From contig CBDCCU010000009.1 of the NCBI GenBank assembly GCA_965214955.1, forward strand, positions 310,001 through 374,000: a DNA stretch of 64,000 nt, written 5' to 3'. The notes below the pieces were generated by a model. The model saw only the letters and a program-made list of their open reading frames with translations, searched no databases and was not told the origin of the DNA. The position numbers and the translations under genes are program-made. How positions within the stretch are numbered: the stretch's first letter is position 1; each line of letters begins with the position of its first letter. Shown here piece after piece: positions 9,572 through 18,717 of this stretch. The DNA comes from Aliikangiella sp965214955 (GTDB lineage Bacteria > Pseudomonadota > Gammaproteobacteria > Enterobacterales > Kangiellaceae).

Positions 9572-10468
9572 ATGCTTTCTAGAATTTTACCTGCGCCCAT
9601 AATTGGCGCATTGGCTTTATTTTTTCATACTTTAAATACCTTTTTTTGGTTTGCCCCTATTGTGGTGTTTGCCATTATTAAGTTTTTCCTGCCCATTCAA
9701 CCCATTAGTAAGATATTAAATAGCGGTTTAAACTTTTTTGCCGCCAGTTGGATAAGTGTTAATTCGGTTATTCATAAAGCTACTAAAATAATTGAATGGG
9801 ATATTGATATTCCAAAAAATTTATCGAAAAAAAACTGGTATTTAGTGATTTCTAATCATCAAAGCTGGGTAGATATATTAGCGGTTCAGCAAACCTTTAA
9901 TGGCAAAATCCCGTTTATTAAATTTTTTTTAAAGCAACAATTAATTTGGGTTCCCGTGTTAGGTGTTGCGTGGTGGGCATTAGACTTCCCATTTATGCGG
10001 CGTTATACAAAGTCGTATATTAAAAAAAATCCGCATAAAAAAGGTAAAGACTTTGAAACCACTAAAAAAGCCTGCGAGAAGTTTAAAACAATTCCTATTT
10101 CAATTATGAATTTTGCCGAAGGTACTCGCTTCACTGCAAACAAACATAAAGATCAAGCTTCGCCTTATCAGCATTTACTTAAACCAAAGTCGGGCGGTAT
10201 AGGATATGTATTAACATTAATGGAAGAGGTTGATCAGGTGTTAGATATCACTATTCATTATCCCAACGATAAAGACTTTAGCTTTTGGGATTTTTTGTGC
10301 GGCAAGGTGACAAAAGTTCAATTAAAAGCTCAGTTAGTTGATATTCCTAGTGAAGTAAGAGGCGATTATATTAACGACTCAAAAAACCGTAAACAGGTTC
10401 AGCAATGGGTAAATCAATTGTGGTTAGAAAAAGATAAGCAATTGAATGAATTGATAAAAAACAAGTAG
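9572..10468 (+). CDS. 1-acyl-sn-glycerol-3-phosphate acyltransferase-like protein (YihG type)
   Basis: This 298-residue membrane acyltransferase belongs to the PlsC/LPLAT superfamily. It has an N-terminal membrane segment, the catalytic NHQSWVDIL (NHx4D) at ~93-101 and the downstream NFAEGTRF block that binds the glycerol phosphate. E. coli YihG, of similar length, is a lysophosphatidic acid acyltransferase for phosphatidic acid synthesis. I start it at the ATG at 9572 rather than a TTG three codons earlier. The stop codon TAG (10466-10468) lies inside the conserved GTAGCC flank of the first REP sequence, so the repeat abuts the gene. Confidence 0.8.
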   Translation: MLSRILPAPIIGALALFFHTLNTFFWFAPIVVFAIIKFFLPIQPISKILNSGLNFFAASWISVNSVIHKATKIIEWDIDIPKNLSKKNWYLVISNHQSWVDILAVQQTFNGKIPFIKFFLKQQLIWVPVLGVAWWALDFPFMRRYTKSYIKKNPHKKGKDFETTKKACEKFKTIPISIMNFAEGTRFTANKHKDQASPYQHLLKPKSGGIGYVLTLMEEVDQVLDITIHYPNDKDFSFWDFLCGKVTKVQLKAQLVDIPSEVRGDYINDSKNRKQVQQWVNQLWLEKDKQLNELIKNK

Positions 10469-10596
10469 CCTCGATTTTAATCGAGGTTTTCCAAGGGTAA
10501 CAAGAAATTTTGATGGAGTTGATAGCGCTAACAAATTTCAAAAACTTTAATTGCGAGAATTTCTTAAACTAAAACCTCGATTAAAATCGAGGCTAC
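10465..10596. repeat. REP doublet 1 (inverted pair, BIME-like)
   Basis: Two copies of an 18-bp palindrome, CCTCGATTTTAATCGAGG at 10469-10486 and its reverse form at 10575-10592, are flanked outward by GTAGCC and GGCTAC. They enclose ~80 bp containing GATAGCGCTAACAA. The unit is inverted as a whole and is repeated almost unchanged at 10755-10887. This is the architecture of a bacterial interspersed mosaic element. The associated transposase relic lies at 10920. The following 10597-10754 holds no convincing gene. Confidence 0.85.
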
Positions 10597-10754
10597 GGTC
10601 ATGGTGGAATTTTAATCTTTGAAGGAATTGTTGTTGGTTTAGGGAAAGTGATTGTTGTTGAAGCTGGAGGGTGTGGCACTCAACATCCCAAAAAGAATTA
10701 TGTTATCCCTGAGTACAAACGATAGGAATGCTAAACTTAATAGTACTTCAGAAT

Positions 10755-10887
10755 GTAGCCTCGATTTTAATCGAGGTTTTCCCAAGGATAACGAAAAACT
10801 TTAATGGGGTTCATAACGCTAACAAGTTTCAAAAATTTTGATTACGAAAATACCTTAAACTAAAACCTCGATTAAAATCGAGGCTAC
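10755..10887. repeat. REP doublet 2 (inverted pair, BIME-like)
   Basis: This is the second copy of the ~132-bp unit. Palindromes sit at 10759-10776 and 10866-10883, with the same GTAGCC/GGCTAC flanks, and the inner stretch shares CATAACGCTAACAAGTTTCAA-type sequence with doublet 1. It ends 33 bases upstream of the remnant REP-associated transposase. Confidence 0.85.
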
Positions 10888-10919
10888 GAGTGCTTATTTT
10901 ACAGGGATAAATTTAATAC

Positions 10920-11451
10920 ATAGTTTCTTATAGGTGAAACTTTATTTCTGGAGGCACTTATTTTTTTTACGGTTAACTTACAAGATAGAAGTCGCTCTTA
11001 TTTTATTGAGTTTATTCAAGAATTAAGGGAGTGTTTTCGAGCTTGCCAGCTAAAATATCCTTTTACCATTGATGCCGCTGTTGTCCTTCCTGAGCATATT
11101 CATTGTATTTGGACGCTTCCACCTAATGATAATAATTACCCAACACGCTGGCGATATATTAAAACGCTATTTACCAAAAAGTTAATAGAAAATGCGGTGA
11201 ACATAACAAAAGATAAACATGGTCAATATAATCTTTGGCAACGTCGATATTGGGAACATACTATAAAAGACACTACAGATTACCAAAATCATGTGAATTA
11301 TATTCATTACAACCCAATCAAACATGGTTATGTTAGTGATCTTAATGATTGGTTATATTCTTCATATCATCAATATGTTAAAAAACAAATTTTACCAAAG
11401 GATTGGGGCAAAGATTATAATGTTAAAAGTGAAATAAATTTTGGTGAGTGA
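10920..11451 (+). pseudogene. REP-associated tyrosine transposase (RAYT), decayed
   Basis: The frame from ~10969 to the stop at 11451 encodes a recognisable TnpA-REP/Y1 transposase core: VVLPEHIHCIWTLPP (the HxH-type motif that binds metal), RWRYIKTLF, RRYWEHTI and NYIHYNPIKHGYV with its candidate catalytic tyrosine. The N-terminus is broken. The expected GGTYFFTVNL is read only if one T is removed from the T8 run at 10961-10968. A TGA at 10935-10937 sits where the family has arginine (YRR), and the predicted start codon at 10920 is ATA. The coding part that remains open after GTG 11197 would lack the metal motif. It is flanked by REP doublets on both sides, the normal genomic setting of RAYTs. 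Confidence 0.8.
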
Positions 11452-11460
11452 TCTTTGCAT

Positions 11461-11538
11461 GTAGCCTCGATTTTAATCGAGGTTTTCTATAGGTTATGAG
11501 AAAATTTCAAGCATAACCTCGATTAAAATCGAGGCTAC
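11461..11538. repeat. REP doublet 3 (short spacer) with partial unit downstream
   Basis: Palindromes at 11465-11482 and 11517-11534, with the same outward GTAGCC and GGCTAC flanks, are separated by only 34 bp rather than ~88. Downstream, 11542-11612 resembles the start of the inner spacer of doublets 1 and 2 (TGATAGCAATAACAAGTTTC), so part of another unit is present without its closing palindrome. It lies ten bases after the RAYT relic. Confidence 0.8.
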
Positions 11539-11631
11539 AGTGATAAGTTTTCTATAGGTTGACGAGAAATGTTAATTGAGCTGATAGCAATAACAAGTTT
11601 CAAAATAATAACCACATTAATATTAACAAAC

Positions 11632-12015
11632 TTAAAAGAACGCCAACGCAGGTTTAGCCGAAGCAATACCAAAAATAGCGCTTATTGTCATAACGGATAA
11701 TACAAAGGCGCCAATCTTTATCTTTTTTGTCTTTCCGCGTTTCAGTGCAACGGTGCCTAATACAATATAAGCGACTAATAAAATCACTTTTGCGGTTACC
11801 CAATTAACTACAAAAGGATACATTTGTGTGGCAGTGACTAAATAAACGGCGGTTGCTAGTAGTAAGGTGTCAATAATATGCGGCAACACTTTGGTGAGTT
11901 TGGCATTAAGCAAACGGCTGCCCATCATCATCCAATAGCCGCGTAATAAAAAGCCTACAAATGATAATACGGCTGATGTCATGTGTATTTTTTTTACGAT
12001 GAGATAATAGTCCAC
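11632..12015 (-). CDS. SirB2-family membrane protein
   Basis: This 127-residue protein has four transmembrane segments and fits the SirB2 family: N-terminal KKIHMTSAVLSFVGFLLRGYWM, then LPHIIDTLLLATAVYL and a C-terminal TM ending in GIASAKPALAFF. SirB2 proteins are conserved gammaproteobacterial inner-membrane proteins of unclear role; the name comes from a Salmonella locus near hemA. The start overlaps the 3' end of yigZ by 22 bases, indicating coexpression with yigZ and probably pepQ. Confidence 0.8.
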   Translation of the reverse strand: MDYYLIVKKIHMTSAVLSFVGFLLRGYWMMMGSRLLNAKLTKVLPHIIDTLLLATAVYLVTATQMYPFVVNWVTAKVILLVAYIVLGTVALKRGKTKKIKIGAFVLSVMTISAIFGIASAKPALAFF

Positions 12016-12608
12016 TCAAATTCCCCTTTAAATTTATTTTCAAGCGCACTTTTTAATGATTTAGCTTGTGGCTTGGCGATATTTAGTTTGATTTCAATTT
12101 TTTGTTGATAGCTAAGGTTAATATTTTCGACTTGGTAGTCTTTTAAAATATGTTCGCAATCTTTTTGCTGACTATATTCCAACTCAAAGCAAACCTCAAC
12201 ATAGGTGATTTTTTGTTTGGTTGTTAGTGAGTCCATAGCCAGTTTTACACCGCCACCATAAGCTCTACTTAAACCGCCAGTACCCAGCTTTGTGCCACCA
12301 TAAAAACGAGTGCAAACCGCAACAATATCACCCACATTAGCATGTTGCAGTACATTAAGCATGGGTTTGCCTGCGGTGCCCGAAGGCTCGCCATCGTCAC
12401 TGCAACCGATTAATGTTGTCGATTGTGGATCGCCAACAATATAGGCCCAACAATGATGAGTTGCTTCAGGAAACTGCTGGTTAAGCGATTTTATAAAGGC
12501 TTTGGCCGCTTCTGCCGTTGCTACATTTTCAATACGGGTAATGAATTGGCTGTTTTTAATAACCTCTTCAACCTCTACTGCACAAGCGGGCACTAAATAA
12601 GCTGACAA
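11994..12608 (-). CDS. yigZ: IMPACT-family protein YigZ
   Basis: This 204-residue protein has the IMPACT N-terminal domain with the family block HHCWAYIVG, SDDGEPSGTAGKPML and RFYGGTKLGTGGLSRAYGG, followed by a short ferredoxin-like C-terminal domain (DUF1949). Members are widespread and their molecular role in bacteria is not settled. As in many gammaproteobacteria it follows pepQ, eight bases downstream on the same strand. Identity is clear from the glycine-rich blocks. Confidence 0.9.
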   Translation of the reverse strand: MSAYLVPACAVEVEEVIKNSQFITRIENVATAEAAKAFIKSLNQQFPEATHHCWAYIVGDPQSTTLIGCSDDGEPSGTAGKPMLNVLQHANVGDIVAVCTRFYGGTKLGTGGLSRAYGGGVKLAMDSLTTKQKITYVEVCFELEYSQQKDCEHILKDYQVENINLSYQQKIEIKLNIAKPQAKSLKSALENKFKGEFEWTIISS

Positions 12609-12616
12609 AATATTGC

Positions 12617-13939
12617 CTATATCAGTGCAAACGCATCGCGTGTCATATTAAGTACGCCATTTTCTTGGATAATAATGTCATCTTCTATGCGAATGCCGCC
12701 ATAAGGCTTAAAGGTTTCTATTTTCTCCCAATTGAAAGCATTGGCATATTCACCACTGCGCTGTGCCTTAAGTAGTGTTTCAATAAAATATAAACCTGGC
12801 TCAATGGTGTAAGCCATGTTGGCTTCTAAGTTTCTGGTGGTTCTTAAATGCGGGTGGCTTTTGGGTGGCGGCGCGGCTTTGCCCGTGCTATCGGCAAATT
12901 GTCCGCCAACATCGTGCACTTGTAAACCAATTAAATGCCCTAGACCATGCGGGAAGAAAGCAAAACTCACACCTGAGTCAACCATTGATTCTGCGCTCAT
13001 ATCAACAAAGTTAAAATCTTTGAGAATTTGCGCAATTTGTAAATGAGCCTTCATATGAAGCTCAGCATAAGGTTGGTTAGTGATTATTGAGTCAATGGAG
13101 GCTCTTTGCATTTGATCCATAGCGGTAATTAAATCGGCAAATTCGTCGTTGTTTTTTGAATAGGTGCGAGTAATGTCTGAGTGATAACCATTAAAGCTAG
13201 CGCCAGCGTCAATTAAAAACGAGCGATGAGCATCGGGTTGCTGTGATGAAACCTGCATATAATGGAGTACCGCGCCATTTTCATTAAGCGCCACAATATT
13301 GCCATAAGGCATTTGATGTTCCATTTGCCCAGTTGATTCAACATAAGCCAAGTGAATTTGTTGCTCTGTTTTACCGGCTCTAAAGGCTTCTTCTGCCACT
13401 TTATGCGCGCGTGTTGCAATTTTGTTGGCTTCAACCATACAAGCAATTTCATAATCACTTTTATAAGCGCGCTGCCAATAAATGGCATTAATTAACGCTT
13501 GAGGGTTTCTAACTGCTTTGGTTAATGTTTCAGTGGTTTCACTTTCTTCACCTAAAATTGCCACACGGTTTGAATCAGCAGGCAATAGCGCTTTTGCAGC
13601 ATTGCGCTCGGCAACTATTTTAATATCAAAATGTTCAGGCCAAATACCTTCGGGATCAGACGGTGGGGTATGCCAGTAATCTTCGGGCTGAAAATAAATT
13701 AATGTCGGTTTGCCAGTTAAACCAATAATTAAAAAGCTATGGGCTAGTTCAGGCAGCGGTAAATAGGTTCTAAAATGAAAGCTACTTTTAAAAGGGTAAT
13801 CCATGTCGTCTTGATAAACGCGGATGGGTGCACCCGATGGAATAACTAAGTATTCCAAATCATTTTGCGCCATTAGTTGACGATGACGTTGTAATAAGTT
13901 TGCTAAATGAGTTGCATATAACGCGCTAAGATCGGCCAC
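12617..13939 (-). CDS. pepQ: Xaa-Pro dipeptidase
   Basis: This is a metallopeptidase of clan MG (M24B) that splits dipeptides with C-terminal proline. Metal ligands are visible as DAGASFNGYHSDITRTY (two Asp), the HGLGHLIGLQVHD histidine block, TIEPGLYF and GIRIEDD (two Glu). I start it at a GTG at 13939, preceded by AAAGGAG, giving 440 residues beginning VADLSALYATH. That matches E. coli PepQ (443); an ATG 48 bases further up lacks family similarity. It heads the run pepQ-yigZ-SirB2. Several PepQ enzymes also hydrolyse organophosphates, but nothing here shows that specifically. Confidence 0.92.
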   Translation of the reverse strand: MADLSALYATHLANLLQRHRQLMAQNDLEYLVIPSGAPIRVYQDDMDYPFKSSFHFRTYLPLPELAHSFLIIGLTGKPTLIYFQPEDYWHTPPSDPEGIWPEHFDIKIVAERNAAKALLPADSNRVAILGEESETTETLTKAVRNPQALINAIYWQRAYKSDYEIACMVEANKIATRAHKVAEEAFRAGKTEQQIHLAYVESTGQMEHQMPYGNIVALNENGAVLHYMQVSSQQPDAHRSFLIDAGASFNGYHSDITRTYSKNNDEFADLITAMDQMQRASIDSIITNQPYAELHMKAHLQIAQILKDFNFVDMSAESMVDSGVSFAFFPHGLGHLIGLQVHDVGGQFADSTGKAAPPPKSHPHLRTTRNLEANMAYTIEPGLYFIETLLKAQRSGEYANAFNWEKIETFKPYGGIRIEDDIIIQENGVLNMTRDAFALI

Positions 13940-14035
13940 AAGTGCTCCTTTTAACCTAAATTTATAGGTAAATAATAAAAAAGACACTCAGTTTAAAAGG
14001 TTTGCAGAGGCTAAACAATACTAGGATCTGTTGAT

Positions 14036-15373
14036 CTATTCTTCTAGCATCTTCAACATACCATCAAGCTTATTACGATTGAGCAGTTTTCCAGCCACTA
14101 CTACCGCATAAATTTTTCGAGTATTACTAATATTTAACAATGGATTATCATTCAGTAAAACTAAATCAGCCCTTAAACCTTTTTCAATTTTTCCAACAGG
14201 GTGCTTGCCAGCATAAAACTGATTAACATTTAATGTTCCAGTTTGTAAGGCTTGTAGCGGTGATAAGCCAGAATTTACCATTAATTCTAATTCTCTATGA
14301 GTGGAATCTCCTGGCACGTTAAACACTTGCGGGGCATCGGAGCCTAACAAAATAGGCACACCTTGTTGCTGAAATTCATTGATTAACAAAGCTCGCATTT
14401 TTAAATAGTGCTTGGCTCTTTCTTGGGTAACGGCATCACTATTCCAAAAATTAGCACGCGAGCTTTTCCAGCCATTAACAATGTTTTGTGGCATCCATTG
14501 ATGGGCAGGGTTGTCGGTTATTGGTTTAATATCACCCACAAAGTTATGCATTAAGGTTTCAGTAGGCACTACGGCAAATGGATAATTAGCAATCGGTTTA
14601 ACGAGTTTAGTAACATCTTTAGCATCAACTTGAATAGAAGCAAATAAGCCAAAAAAATCTTGCTTTGGTAGTTTACCGTTTTTATTAGCAGCCATGGTTT
14701 CCATAAATCCATCAAGGTGATCAATGGTTGCTTGTCCCGCTTTTATTGAGTCAATAACCCCAACATCACTCGATATATGACCACCCCACGAACTATTAAG
14801 ATTGCTAGCAGTTTGGCTTACGGCTTGATAAGAACCTTTAGATAATCCAGGATGAATTTTATGGAAGTCGTAGCCTGCCTTAACTTGCTCGGTAATGGTT
14901 TTTATTGCCTGTTTTGGTGATTGTACGCTATTGCCATTAATTGATGGTCCAGAAGTCACTAAATAAGGCCCTAGTTTTTGATTGCTATTGAGTTGTTTGC
15001 GTAAATTTAAGTGAGATTTTTGTCCTAACATACCGCGTATATTGGTAATACCATGGGTTATAAAAAGGGTTAATATTCTATCGGTATATTCAGGATTGCC
15101 TGGAACATGAGCGTGCATTTCGCTTAGTCCAGGAATTACCCATCTTCCGTCACCAGAAACTTTTTTGATGGTTTTGGGAATATGGGTGGGATTAATTGCC
15201 TTTATTTTGCCATCGTTTATCCAAATGCTAGAGTTTTTAGTAGTTTTTCCTGTTTCAACATCAACTAGAGAAATATTGGTTAATAGCCAGTTATTGTCTG
15301 AGGCAAAAATGCTCGTAGAAATAAGTAATGTAAAAGAGAGAAAAATTTGCTTCAAATTATTGAATATTGTCAT
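14036..15373 (-). CDS. Secreted amidohydrolase-family protein
   Basis: This 445-residue protein starts at the ATG at 15373, preceded by AGGA, and has an N-terminal signal peptide ending near STSIFAS. The amidohydrolase fold is shown by the metal motif GLSEMHAHVPG (HxH at ~87-89), a metal-site histidine block (SSWGGHISSDVG), HLDGF later on, and LLGSDAPQV with the catalytic aspartate. The C-terminal GLRADLVLLNDNPL is typical of imidazolonepropionase-like and prolidase-like members. The substrate cannot be named. It is monocistronic or read with the upstream Mpo1-like gene 103 bases away. Confidence 0.8.
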   Translation of the reverse strand: MTIFNNLKQIFLSFTLLISTSIFASDNNWLLTNISLVDVETGKTTKNSSIWINDGKIKAINPTHIPKTIKKVSGDGRWVIPGLSEMHAHVPGNPEYTDRILTLFITHGITNIRGMLGQKSHLNLRKQLNSNQKLGPYLVTSGPSINGNSVQSPKQAIKTITEQVKAGYDFHKIHPGLSKGSYQAVSQTASNLNSSWGGHISSDVGVIDSIKAGQATIDHLDGFMETMAANKNGKLPKQDFFGLFASIQVDAKDVTKLVKPIANYPFAVVPTETLMHNFVGDIKPITDNPAHQWMPQNIVNGWKSSRANFWNSDAVTQERAKHYLKMRALLINEFQQQGVPILLGSDAPQVFNVPGDSTHRELELMVNSGLSPLQALQTGTLNVNQFYAGKHPVGKIEKGLRADLVLLNDNPLLNISNTRKIYAVVVAGKLLNRNKLDGMLKMLEE

Positions 15374-15476
15374 AACAATCCTGCAACTGATTGAAATAGA
15401 GAGCATTTATGTTAGTCGATAATAAACAGTATGTAATATTTAGTTTGTTAAAATTTACTACGAACCGCCTAAAAAC

Positions 15477-16004
15477 TTACCTTTTTGCTTCAAAAGCTCT
15501 GCGTTTTTCAATCGCCATTGGGGTGATTGTTTGTTCTAAGTTTTTTAATAAGCCTAAGGCAAAATAAACTTCTGCCATTAGAAAAAAAGGGCCAATTAAA
15601 AGCTGGTTTAAATCATCCACAAAAGCGGGTTTGGCTTTTTCAAAATGATGCCCGATAAATTGAATAATCCAAGCAATAACAAAAACAATTATTGCGATCC
15701 AAAGCGCACTTTCTAATTGAGCGACTATATTTGCGCTGTAAACAACAGGCACAATAAATAGCAAAAGCCCAACTGATAATTGCCAGTGAAGTTTTATGTA
15801 ATATAAAAATACACCCGTAAAAAAAATCATTGCAGGGGTGATTAGGTAAGTTGATTGACTTATTTCTATAGGAAAGGATTTTAAGCTTAATAGCAAGGTT
15901 AACGACCAAATAATTGCGGGTACGCCAATAAAGTGAGTGGCAATATTTTTTTTATTTAAATGGACACTTTTATAAGTAGAAAGCTGTTGTTCGGCGGTTT
16001 TCAT
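15477..16004 (-). CDS. Mpo1-like (DUF962) membrane protein
   Basis: This 175-residue protein belongs to the DUF962/YGL010w-like family, whose yeast member Mpo1 is an iron-dependent dioxygenase of 2-hydroxy fatty acids. Conserved histidines sit in YKSVHLNKKNIATHFIGVPA and WIIQFIGHHFEKAKPA, and four to five hydrophobic segments span the protein. Its start lies 17 bases after the stop of the membrane GGDEF/EAL gene, so they are likely co-transcribed. Enzymatic function in bacteria is inferred only from the family. Confidence 0.8.
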   Translation of the reverse strand: MKTAEQQLSTYKSVHLNKKNIATHFIGVPAIIWSLTLLLSLKSFPIEISQSTYLITPAMIFFTGVFLYYIKLHWQLSVGLLLFIVPVVYSANIVAQLESALWIAIIVFVIAWIIQFIGHHFEKAKPAFVDDLNQLLIGPFFLMAEVYFALGLLKNLEQTITPMAIEKRRAFEAKR

Positions 16005-16021
16005 TGACTAACTCTTAAATA

Positions 16022-18580
16022 TTAAAAGATCTGACTTTTTTCAGTATTGTCAGTTTCGCGATAAAAGCTATCAAATGCAAGTGCGGGAATGGGTTTTCCT
16101 AATAGATAACCTTGAACTTTATGCACACCAAGCATTTGAAGTTTATATAGTTCATTTTCGGTTTCTACTCCTTCGGCAATAACTTTGGCTCTAGTTGAGT
16201 CAGCCATTTTTACTATGGCTTCAACAATGCTCTGATTGATGTGAGATTTATCAATGTTGCGAACAAAAGTCATATCAATTTTAATAAAGTTAGCCTCTAG
16301 TTGCTGAATATACTGCATAGATGAATAACCTGTACCAAAGTCGTCGATGGCTAAAGCAAACCCCATGGTTTTTAGCTCTTTTATCACGCGTAAAAATAGC
16401 GCTTGATCAAGAGAGGCGGCCGATTCTGTTACTTCAAAAGTAACTTGCTGAGGAGCAATGCCTGTTCTTTGTAGTTGCCAGCGAATATAAGGAATAAGCT
16501 CGGTATGCTCAAAATCTAAGCTCGAAAGATTAATGGCAAGCTTAAATTTTTCGGCTTGATTATGGGTTGCTATCCAATCAAATGAATGATGTATAACAAA
16601 CTTGGTAATTTTAAATATTAGGTTAGATTGCTCCGCAAGCGGAATAAAAACTGCGGGTGAAATCATGCCTTTACTGGGGTGTTTCCAACGTATAAGTGCT
16701 TCACCACCTGAAATTTTCTGAGTGTCGCAAAAAAACTGGGGTTGAATATAAATAGTGAGTAGCTCATCTTCTATTGCTTTACGCAAATCAGCCAACAAGC
16801 TTGAACGAGCATGAAAATAATCAGCATCTTTAGGTTTAAAAACAGACCAGTCTACAGCTTCGTTTTTAGCATTAATTAAAGCAAGCTGAGCCTGTTGATA
16901 TACTTCTTCAAGTTCTTGCTCAAATGGATTAAAGCTAGCAATGCCAATTTGTATTTGTATTTGATTATCTATTCTTCCTAGCCGAATTCTTCTTTCAGCT
17001 AAATGAATTATGGGTTGTATAATTGAGTCGTAGTGATCATCAATTTTCGCTAATAAAAATAGTTGATCGCTTGGCAAAGATAAAATTCGACTTTGCTGGC
17101 CATTTGGTAATGTAAATTGAAGCGCCCATGGATTGTGATTTAAATATTGTTGTAATCGTGAAATATGATGTCTAAAAGCTTTGTTGGCCACTTTAGGTCC
17201 AACCAAACCTAATAGATGATCGTACCCTTTTAGCTCAATTAAAATCACTGCATATTCTTGGGTTTTCTTATAGGATTGTTGCTGTAAAAAATAGTGACTT
17301 TTAAAAAAAGAAAAGTTAGGCAATTGGGTTTGTGGATCGATAAATGCGTTTGATATAGCTTGAGTTTCAGAAAAACGTAGTCGCTCGGCAAGGGCAATAG
17401 ACAATAGTATAAGCTCTATTACGGCACCAAAGAAAAAAGCATGTAAAGTGAAAAAGTTTGCTTCGATAACATTGGTAAATGCCATCATGCCGATACCCGC
17501 TGAAATAACAACAACCCCCCAAGCAATTAAAAATAATTTAGCAGGGAAAAAGCCATTCTTATAGGCAACAGCTGCCATACTAATGGCGTAAACAGAGCCA
17601 ATAATTTGCAATAGTGCAAATATTGGAATCATTTTATATTCAACGACAAACAATGAAATAAAAAAGCCGGGCAATAGTAGCCAATGATTCCATTTAAAAT
17701 ATTTTTCGTGCCATTTTGCATTTTCTTTGGCGACTAAAAAATCTCTTGCAAAGTTAATAATAATCCACAACATTAAAAAGTTAAGTGTTAGCATTTTTTG
17801 TCCAAGCCAACTTTGAAAGGCATCATTCCATAGCAAGCGACCATAGCCGTGTAATCCGGCAAAATAAAAAAAGCTTAACCCATAAAACAATAAATACCAT
17901 ATGTAAGATTGAACTTTGGCTAAAGCGTAAATAATGACATTATAAAGTGCAATAACGGCTAAAAGGGCGAGCGCTCCGCCCCAAAAAATAAACTGCCTAA
18001 ATAAATGCTCATCAAAGCCTTGTTTAGAATAAATGGTCATTGGCATTATCGCAGGGCTTACACTACTTTTTCTAATGAGTAATGTTGCTTGAGTGTTATT
18101 TGGGATCTGCATTGCAAAATTGAGTCCCTGATAAATTCGATTATTGTTTAAACTTCTGTCTGCCAGCCCTAACGACTGTGACTGAGTTAGCTTGCCATTA
18201 ATAAACAAAAACACGTCGAAATAAGTAATAATATTATTTTCTAGCACAAGCACATAAGTATTTTCATTAGATCCATGGTTAGTGGTATTTAGGTTTAATT
18301 TATACCAATAGACATTATTACTTGGTTGCAAAGAGTTTTGATATTCAGTGAGTGAAAAATGAGTATTATGAAAATGCTCTTCGGCTTGAACTGATAAGCT
18401 GCGATTATTTAAGTTGCGACTATTTGAGGTACTTTGTTGAATATAGGTTGGAATTTCAACGGTTATTGCAGTGTCTGAATTATTTTGAGATAGCTCAACA
18501 GTATTTGCTATACAGTAACTTGACCATAACAAGCTACTTAAGATGATAGCAACTAACATAATTGAGTTAATAGGGCGCAA
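16022..18580 (-). CDS. 7TM-sensor GGDEF-like/EAL membrane protein (7TMR-DISM type)
   Basis: I choose the TTG at 18580 because AAGGA lies eight bases upstream and a good signal peptide (MRPINSIM..SSYCIA) follows; frames extend to another TTG at 18661. The order is a periplasmic 7TMR-DISMED2-like domain (~35-185), a seven-helix membrane region (~190-395), a GGDEF-like domain (~415-580) and an EAL domain (~600-850). The GGDEF site has degenerated to LPSDQLFLL, so cyclase activity is unlikely. GGEALIRWKHPS, IDDFGTGYSSMQY and IKIDMTF are intact, so phosphodiesterase activity is likely. DISM sensors usually bind small extracytoplasmic ligands; the ligand here is unknown. Confidence 0.85.
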   Translation of the reverse strand: MRPINSIMLVAIILSSLLWSSYCIANTVELSQNNSDTAITVEIPTYIQQSTSNSRNLNNRSLSVQAEEHFHNTHFSLTEYQNSLQPSNNVYWYKLNLNTTNHGSNENTYVLVLENNIITYFDVFLFINGKLTQSQSLGLADRSLNNNRIYQGLNFAMQIPNNTQATLLIRKSSVSPAIMPMTIYSKQGFDEHLFRQFIFWGGALALLAVIALYNVIIYALAKVQSYIWYLLFYGLSFFYFAGLHGYGRLLWNDAFQSWLGQKMLTLNFLMLWIIINFARDFLVAKENAKWHEKYFKWNHWLLLPGFFISLFVVEYKMIPIFALLQIIGSVYAISMAAVAYKNGFFPAKLFLIAWGVVVISAGIGMMAFTNVIEANFFTLHAFFFGAVIELILLSIALAERLRFSETQAISNAFIDPQTQLPNFSFFKSHYFLQQQSYKKTQEYAVILIELKGYDHLLGLVGPKVANKAFRHHISRLQQYLNHNPWALQFTLPNGQQSRILSLPSDQLFLLAKIDDHYDSIIQPIIHLAERRIRLGRIDNQIQIQIGIASFNPFEQELEEVYQQAQLALINAKNEAVDWSVFKPKDADYFHARSSLLADLRKAIEDELLTIYIQPQFFCDTQKISGGEALIRWKHPSKGMISPAVFIPLAEQSNLIFKITKFVIHHSFDWIATHNQAEKFKLAINLSSLDFEHTELIPYIRWQLQRTGIAPQQVTFEVTESAASLDQALFLRVIKELKTMGFALAIDDFGTGYSSMQYIQQLEANFIKIDMTFVRNIDKSHINQSIVEAIVKMADSTRAKVIAEGVETENELYKLQMLGVHKVQGYLLGKPIPALAFDSFYRETDNTEKSQIF

Positions 18581-18717
18581 TGGGATCTTCCTTACGTTGT
18601 CCTGAGCGTTTAAATTCAGCTGCTCTGAGTGTAGTTTCCATACTGCAAGATTTAAGGTCAAATCAATTAAAATATAGACGGTTTTTATAAAAAAAACTAT
18701 TGAATTTAATGCGGTAG

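Noticed and set aside
10597..10754. A short open stretch (ILIFEGIVVGLGKVIVVEAGG) between REP doublets as a gene.
   Set aside because: It has no usable start codon or ribosome site and is only ~40 codons long.
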